NCBI GenBank assembly: GCA_036510065.1
Contig: DATCEO010000051.1
Coordinates: forward strand, 39,475 to 103,474
Length of the DNA: 64,000 nucleotides
Direction: 5' to 3'
Source of the DNA: DASUBV01 sp036510065
Lineage (GTDB): Bacteria; Actinomycetota; Actinomycetes; Streptosporangiales; Streptosporangiaceae
Positions 61,061-64,000 of the stretch are shown here, in pieces (position 1 is the stretch's first letter; each line of letters starts with the position of its first letter). Position numbers and translations under genes: made by a program. Below the pieces are notes generated by a model. The model did no database searches. It had not been told where the DNA came from and saw only the letters and a program-made list of their open reading frames with translations.

Positions 61061-61150
61061 GGCCCTTCACAATCGAGTGTGGTCCCCGTCGAGGTGCTCG
61101 GCGCGTCGGTGACCGGATAGGGGTCGAGGTCTCCCGAGGATGAAGGCTCC
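61061..61150 (+). repeat. Left end of ISL3 transposon, inner copy
   Basis: A 90-base copy of the outer end (60519-60611). It reads GGCCCTTCACAATCGAGTG at its start, one change and a two-base loss in the terminal repeat. It lies 27 bases before the transposase gene, where the normal left end of a stand-alone 1.45-kb ISL3 element would be. Confidence 0.9.
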
Positions 61151-61176
61151 TACACGCTCATCTGGAAGACCTCGAC

Positions 61177-62508
61177 ATGCCCGACGCTACCGTCGCGGCG
61201 AGCCCCGCTGCTGGGTTCACGCGCGCCGATCTGACCACGTTCTGCCGTCTCGACGAGCTCGGACTTGAGGTGACCGGCCAACGCCTCGAACCCGGCCGTG
61301 CCGTGCTCGCGTGCCGGGTCCTCGAACCCGACCAGTGGTGTCGCCGCTGCGGCTGCGAGGGCCTCGTGCGCGACACCGTGATCCGACAGCTCGCCCACGA
61401 ACCGCTCGGCTGGCGCCCCACCACGTTGGCGGTCACGATCCGTCGTTACCGGTGTGCCGAGTGTTCGCACGTGTGGCGCCAAGACACCACCCTCGCGGCG
61501 GAGCCGCGAGCGAAGTTGTCGCGTCGCGGGCTTCGGTGGGCGCTGGAGGCGATCGTGGTCCAGCACCTCACCGTGGCCCGGATCGCTGAGGGTCTCAGCG
61601 TCGCCTGGAACACCGCCAACGATGCCGTCCTTGCCGAGGGCAAGCGGGCCCTGATCGATGACACCACCAGGTTCGACGGGGTCACCGCGATCGGGGTCGA
61701 CGAACACGTGTGGCGCCACACCAGACGCGGCGACAAGTACGTGACCGTGATCATCGACCTCACCGGGATCCGCGACGGCACCGGCCCAGCACGGCTGCTC
61801 GACATGGTCCAGGGCCGCTCCAAGCAGGCGTTCAAGACCTGGCTGAGCCAGCGGCCGAAGGACTGGCGCGACGGTATCGAGGTCGTCGCGATGGACGGGT
61901 TCACCGGCTTCAAGACCGCTACCACCGAAGAACTACCAGACGCGGTCACCGTGATGGACCCGTTCCATGTGGTCCGCTTGGCCGGCGACGCCCTGGATCG
62001 GTGCCGGCGACGGATCCAGCAGATCATCCACGGCCACCGAGGCCGCAAGGACGACCCCCTCTACCGGGCCCGGCGGACCCTGCACACCGGTGCCGACCTG
62101 CTTACCGACAAGCAGAAGGACCGCCTGCTCGCACTGTTCGCGGCCGATGAGCACGTCCAGGTCGAGGCGACCCGGGCCATCTACCAGCAGATGATCGCCG
62201 CCTACCGCGAACCCGACCGCACCCGCGGACGCGCGCTCATGGTCAAGCTCATCGAGTCCCTCAGCCACGGCGTCCCGGCTGCGCTCAGCGAGCTGATCAC
62301 ACTCGGACGAACGCTGAAGCAGCGTGGTGACGACGTGCTCGCCTACTTCGACCGGCCCGGCACGAGCAACGGGCCGACCGAGGCGATCAATGGACGACTC
62401 GAGCACCTCCGCGGCTCGGCACTCGGATTCCGCAACCTCACCAACTACATCGCCAGATCACTGCTCGAGTCCGGCGGCTTCAGACCCCGACTACACCCTC
62501 GATTGTGA
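61177..62508 (+). CDS. ISL3-family DDE transposase
   Basis: A full-length 443-residue transposase. N-terminal zinc-finger-type cysteines: CRVLEPDQWCRRCGC and YRCAECSH. The helix-turn-helix region is RGLRWALEAIVVQHLTVARI. DDE residues: D in AIGVDEHVWR, D in VVAMDGFTGFK, and E in GPTEAINGRLEHLRGSALGF. The C-terminal region ends four bases before the right terminal repeat. With intact ends and a clean target duplication this may be active. Confidence 0.94.
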   Translation: MPDATVAASPAAGFTRADLTTFCRLDELGLEVTGQRLEPGRAVLACRVLEPDQWCRRCGCEGLVRDTVIRQLAHEPLGWRPTTLAVTIRRYRCAECSHVWRQDTTLAAEPRAKLSRRGLRWALEAIVVQHLTVARIAEGLSVAWNTANDAVLAEGKRALIDDTTRFDGVTAIGVDEHVWRHTRRGDKYVTVIIDLTGIRDGTGPARLLDMVQGRSKQAFKTWLSQRPKDWRDGIEVVAMDGFTGFKTATTEELPDAVTVMDPFHVVRLAGDALDRCRRRIQQIIHGHRGRKDDPLYRARRTLHTGADLLTDKQKDRLLALFAADEHVQVEATRAIYQQMIAAYREPDRTRGRALMVKLIESLSHGVPAALSELITLGRTLKQRGDDVLAYFDRPGTSNGPTEAINGRLEHLRGSALGFRNLTNYIARSLLESGGFRPRLHPRL

Positions 62509-62527
62509 AGAGCCGGTTTTACGCTCG

Positions 62528-62624
62528 ATGGTCATGCTCATCCGCCTGGTTTACCTGCTCATGGTCCGGCTATTCGGCTGGCTGGTGCTGCTCACCCGCA
62601 GCGACGGCGCCAAGGACGCAGAGA
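62528..62624 (+). pseudogene. N-terminal fragment of IS integrase
   Basis: Thirty-two residues (MLIRLVYLLMVRLFGWLVLL then TRSDGAKDAE) are a typical start of actinobacterial rve integrase-type transposases, with AGAGG as a ribosome site before insertion of the ISL3 element just upstream. The usual continuation (ILVLRHEVAVLRRQ) is missing: at 62625 the inverted-repeat element begins. The 3' portion of the gene resumes at 62805. Confidence 0.75.
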
Positions 62625-62804
62625 GGCACTGTTGCATTAAGCGGCTACGTGATCATGGCGCCGTAAATTTTGCTGCCGACGTTCACTCTGCGACCGTCAC
62701 GCGGCCACGAGAGGCGTCTGACCGCGGGTAAAGCGATCACGGAGCGTGCGCAGACGAGAGATCCTCCTGTCGGATGATCATGGGATCGCTTAATGCACAG
62801 TGCC
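62625..62804. mobile_element. 180-bp inverted-repeat element in a broken integrase
   Basis: Ends GGCACTGTTGCATTAAGCG (62625-62643) and CGCTTAATGCACAGTGCC (62787-62804) are inverted repeats with one base gap. No reading frame of note lies inside. No target duplication is visible, and about 200 codons of the integrase are missing across it, so a deletion followed the insertion or this is a residue of a larger IS. Confidence 0.72.
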
Positions 62805-63206
62805 CTGCAACCTGGTCATGGACCTCGGCGACCGGGCCCGGGGTCCCGCTTCCTCATCCGGGACCGCGACGCCAGGTTCACGACCGTCTTCGACGAGATC
62901 TTCTCCGGCGAGGGCCTGAAAATCATGAAGACCCCGCCGCAGACGCCGCAGGCGAATTGTCACGCCCAGAGATGGATACGCACGGCACGGGCCGAGTGCA
63001 CTGACCGGATACTCATCTACGAAGAACGCCACCTGCGATCGGTCCTCGGCGAGTACGCCGGCCATTACAACCGTCACCGGCCCCGCCAGTCCCGTCAGCA
63101 GCTACCGCCCGACCAGGAATCTCAGACCACCGCTCCGCTGAATCTGCCAGTGCAGCGGCGGAAGGTACTCGGCGGCGTGATCAGCGAGTACCACCAGGCC
63201 GCCTAG
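62805..63206 (+). pseudogene. C-terminal fragment of IS integrase
   Basis: The 3' half of the rve-type integrase. CNLVMDLGDRARG appears in one frame and, after a shift near 62842, SRFLIRDRDARFTTVFDEIF, TPPQTPQANCHAQRWIRTAR, AECTDRILIYEERHLRSVLG, YAGHYNRHRPRQSRQQ. The second catalytic Asp is present (IRDRD). The third acidic residue, normally Glu in AERW, is Gln here (AQRW). The deletion, frameshift and substitution make it inactive. Confidence 0.82.
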
Positions 63207-63262
63207 CCGAAACCTTGAACCCCAGGTCAAGCACTATGCGACGAGTTTCGGAGCGGCACAGG

Positions 63263-64000
63263 TTAATTCTTCCGATGCCAGGTCACGCTGAAGCTGTTAC
63301 CTGCAGCGCCGAGCACGCTAGCCATCGCGAGAGTGTGGGTGTAGCCGTCGGTCCAGCGGGTAAAGTTGTAACGCCCGATGTGCGGGGCGAAGCTGCCGAG
63401 CACGCGCCCGTTGACGGTCACGTTCCTGAACTTCACCCGGCCGAAGTTAGCCAGAAGGTTCAGGCCGTAACGCGGATCGGTCACGCCCGCGCTCACGCCA
63501 CTCGGCTCGTAATCGTTCATGATGTGCTTAGTCGTCGTCCACTTCCCGCGCGAACTGGTGTCGGTGATCTTCAGGGTGAAGTGGTCTCGCAGTGGCCCGC
63601 TGACCACGGCCGACGCAGCCATGTGATCACCAGGCCGGACGACGTGGTGCATCCTGACCGGTGACCACGCAATGCCCGTGGACGGTCCCGTGGTGTACCA
63701 CGCGTAATACTGCGTGTGTCCGCCGACGCTGTCGGCCTCGGTCCCGATCTGGGGCACCGAGGAACTCAGCCCCGAGCTTCCCGCGTTGGCATTGTCATCC
63801 CCGAATCCCGTGAACACCGTGGAATACGCGTCGCGGTACCCGTGCACGGCGATCCTTGGCTCCGTCCACCTGGCGGTGATGCTGTGCGGCCAGATGTAGC
63901 CGTCATATACGCCGAACGCGTAGCCGGAGAAGCTCATGCTGTTATACGACGGGCTTATGCCGGCCGCTGCCCGGCTCATGCCCATCGTCCCCAGGCCGAG
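63263..64000 (-). CDS. Secreted peptidase G1-like protein, cut by the window edge
   Basis: At least 245 residues, running off the right edge in frame with LGLGTMGMSRAAAG, which looks like the end of a signal peptide. The domain resembles bacterial G1 (eqolisin) proteins: WPHSITARWTEP, VPQIGTEADSVGGHTQYYAW with the likely catalytic Gln, PGDHMAASAVV, LANFGRVKFRNVTVNG. The usual AEWI-E segment that carries the catalytic Glu reads SAGVTDP, so the acid is apparently missing. It could be a non-catalytic or divergent member. It is a late neighbour of the transposon region. Confidence 0.72.
   Translation of the reverse strand, partial: LGLGTMGMSRAAAGISPSYNSMSFSGYAFGVYDGYIWPHSITARWTEPRIAVHGYRDAYSTVFTGFGDDNANAGSSGLSSSVPQIGTEADSVGGHTQYYAWYTTGPSTGIAWSPVRMHHVVRPGDHMAASAVVSGPLRDHFTLKITDTSSRGKWTTTKHIMNDYEPSGVSAGVTDPRYGLNLLANFGRVKFRNVTVNGRVLGSFAPHIGRYNFTRWTDGYTHTLAMASVLGAAGNSFSVTWHRKN

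Larger units (their letters stand above)
60511..62522. mobile_element. ISL3-family transposon carrying a VOC gene, with 8-bp target duplication
   Basis: The element spans 60519-62514 (1,996 bp). Its ends are inverted repeats: GGCTCTTCACAATCGAGG at 60519 and the exact complement at the right end (to 62514). Both flanks show the same 8 bases GGTTTTAC (60511-60518 and 62515-62522), the target duplication length known for ISL3. Inside are a minus-strand VOC gene and the plus-strand transposase. A second, slightly diverged left end lies at 61061, so the element holds two left ends and one right end. Confidence 0.93.

Noticed and set aside
60617..62508. Composite transposon with two IS copies
   Set aside because: Only one transposase is present and the 90-bp repeats are both left ends in direct orientation, so this is one element with a doubled end.
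62625..62804. The 180-bp element as the cause of the whole integrase gap
   Set aside because: It is far shorter than the missing codons replaced, and flanks lack a target duplication, so a deletion must also have happened.

Overview
The window is very GC-rich DNA with dense genes, frequent GTG starts and many 1-4 base stop/start overlaps. Its families (DUF3710, DUF3093, DUF4235, DUF4232, DUF1707, F420-dependent oxidoreductases, GlgC/GlgM, MoxR/DUF58) are typical of Actinomycetota, most likely a Streptosporangiales- or Streptomyces-like soil actinomycete. No rRNA, tRNA or CRISPR array was seen. From about 1 to 54 kb the sequence reads as ordinary chromosome; from about 55 to 63 kb it is a zone of decayed genes and nested mobile elements.

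Layout. 1-7.5 kb: a membrane protein running off the left edge, a ROK kinase, a FrnE/DsbA-like protein, TrpB2, a threonine dehydratase-type enzyme, a SHOCT protein, an AhpD/CMD protein and a class III aminotransferase. 7.5-8.2 kb: a broken VapC/Phd toxin-antitoxin pair whose antitoxin start lies inside a 56-bp palindrome. 8.2-12.5 kb: a LigD-type polymerase, two F420-type oxidoreductases and a YceI protein. 12.5-18.6 kb: TRAM RNA methyltransferase, the TrkA/Ceo pair, DUF3710, dut and DUF3093, a core block resembling M. tuberculosis Rv2689c-Rv2698. 19-23.8 kb: glgC-glgM and small proteins. 23.8-26.8 kb: an HTH-citrate synthase divergent from a homocitrate synthase-type lyase, with a 77-bp palindrome between. 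27-32 kb: HhH-GPD repair protein, MBL hydrolase and a four-gene double ABC exporter. 32.3-36.8 kb: a five-gene DUF4129/MoxR/DUF58 operon with every junction overlapping. 36.8-50.7 kb: Ggt, three DUF4232 exported proteins, a DUF885 peptidase, a NarL-type two-component pair, GT39, PCu(A)C, DUF1707, a second sliding clamp (DnaN-like) and a dienelactone hydrolase. 51-53.8 kb: a MarR/MFS-DHA2 pair with a readable promoter and operator. 54-57.9 kb: an arginase-family protein and a divergent STAS / MEDS-HATPase pair.

58-63.2 kb is a mobile-element zone: a frameshifted DUF4365 gene, a Ferritin_2 fragment cut by an IS21 (IstB) end, an apparently intact ISL3-family transposon with perfect 8-bp target duplications, and a deleted IS integrase holding a 180-bp inverted-repeat element. 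The ISL3 unit is unusual because it carries a VOC/glyoxalase gene between two copies of its left end. The window ends in a secreted peptidase-G1-like gene that runs off the right edge.

Most notable: the ISL3 passenger transposon, a set of intergenic palindromes sharing CATGAT...ATCATG ends (one of them in the antitoxin), the extra sliding clamp, and the HTH-citrate synthase / DRE-TIM lyase divergon. All family calls come from reading motifs; no database search was run.
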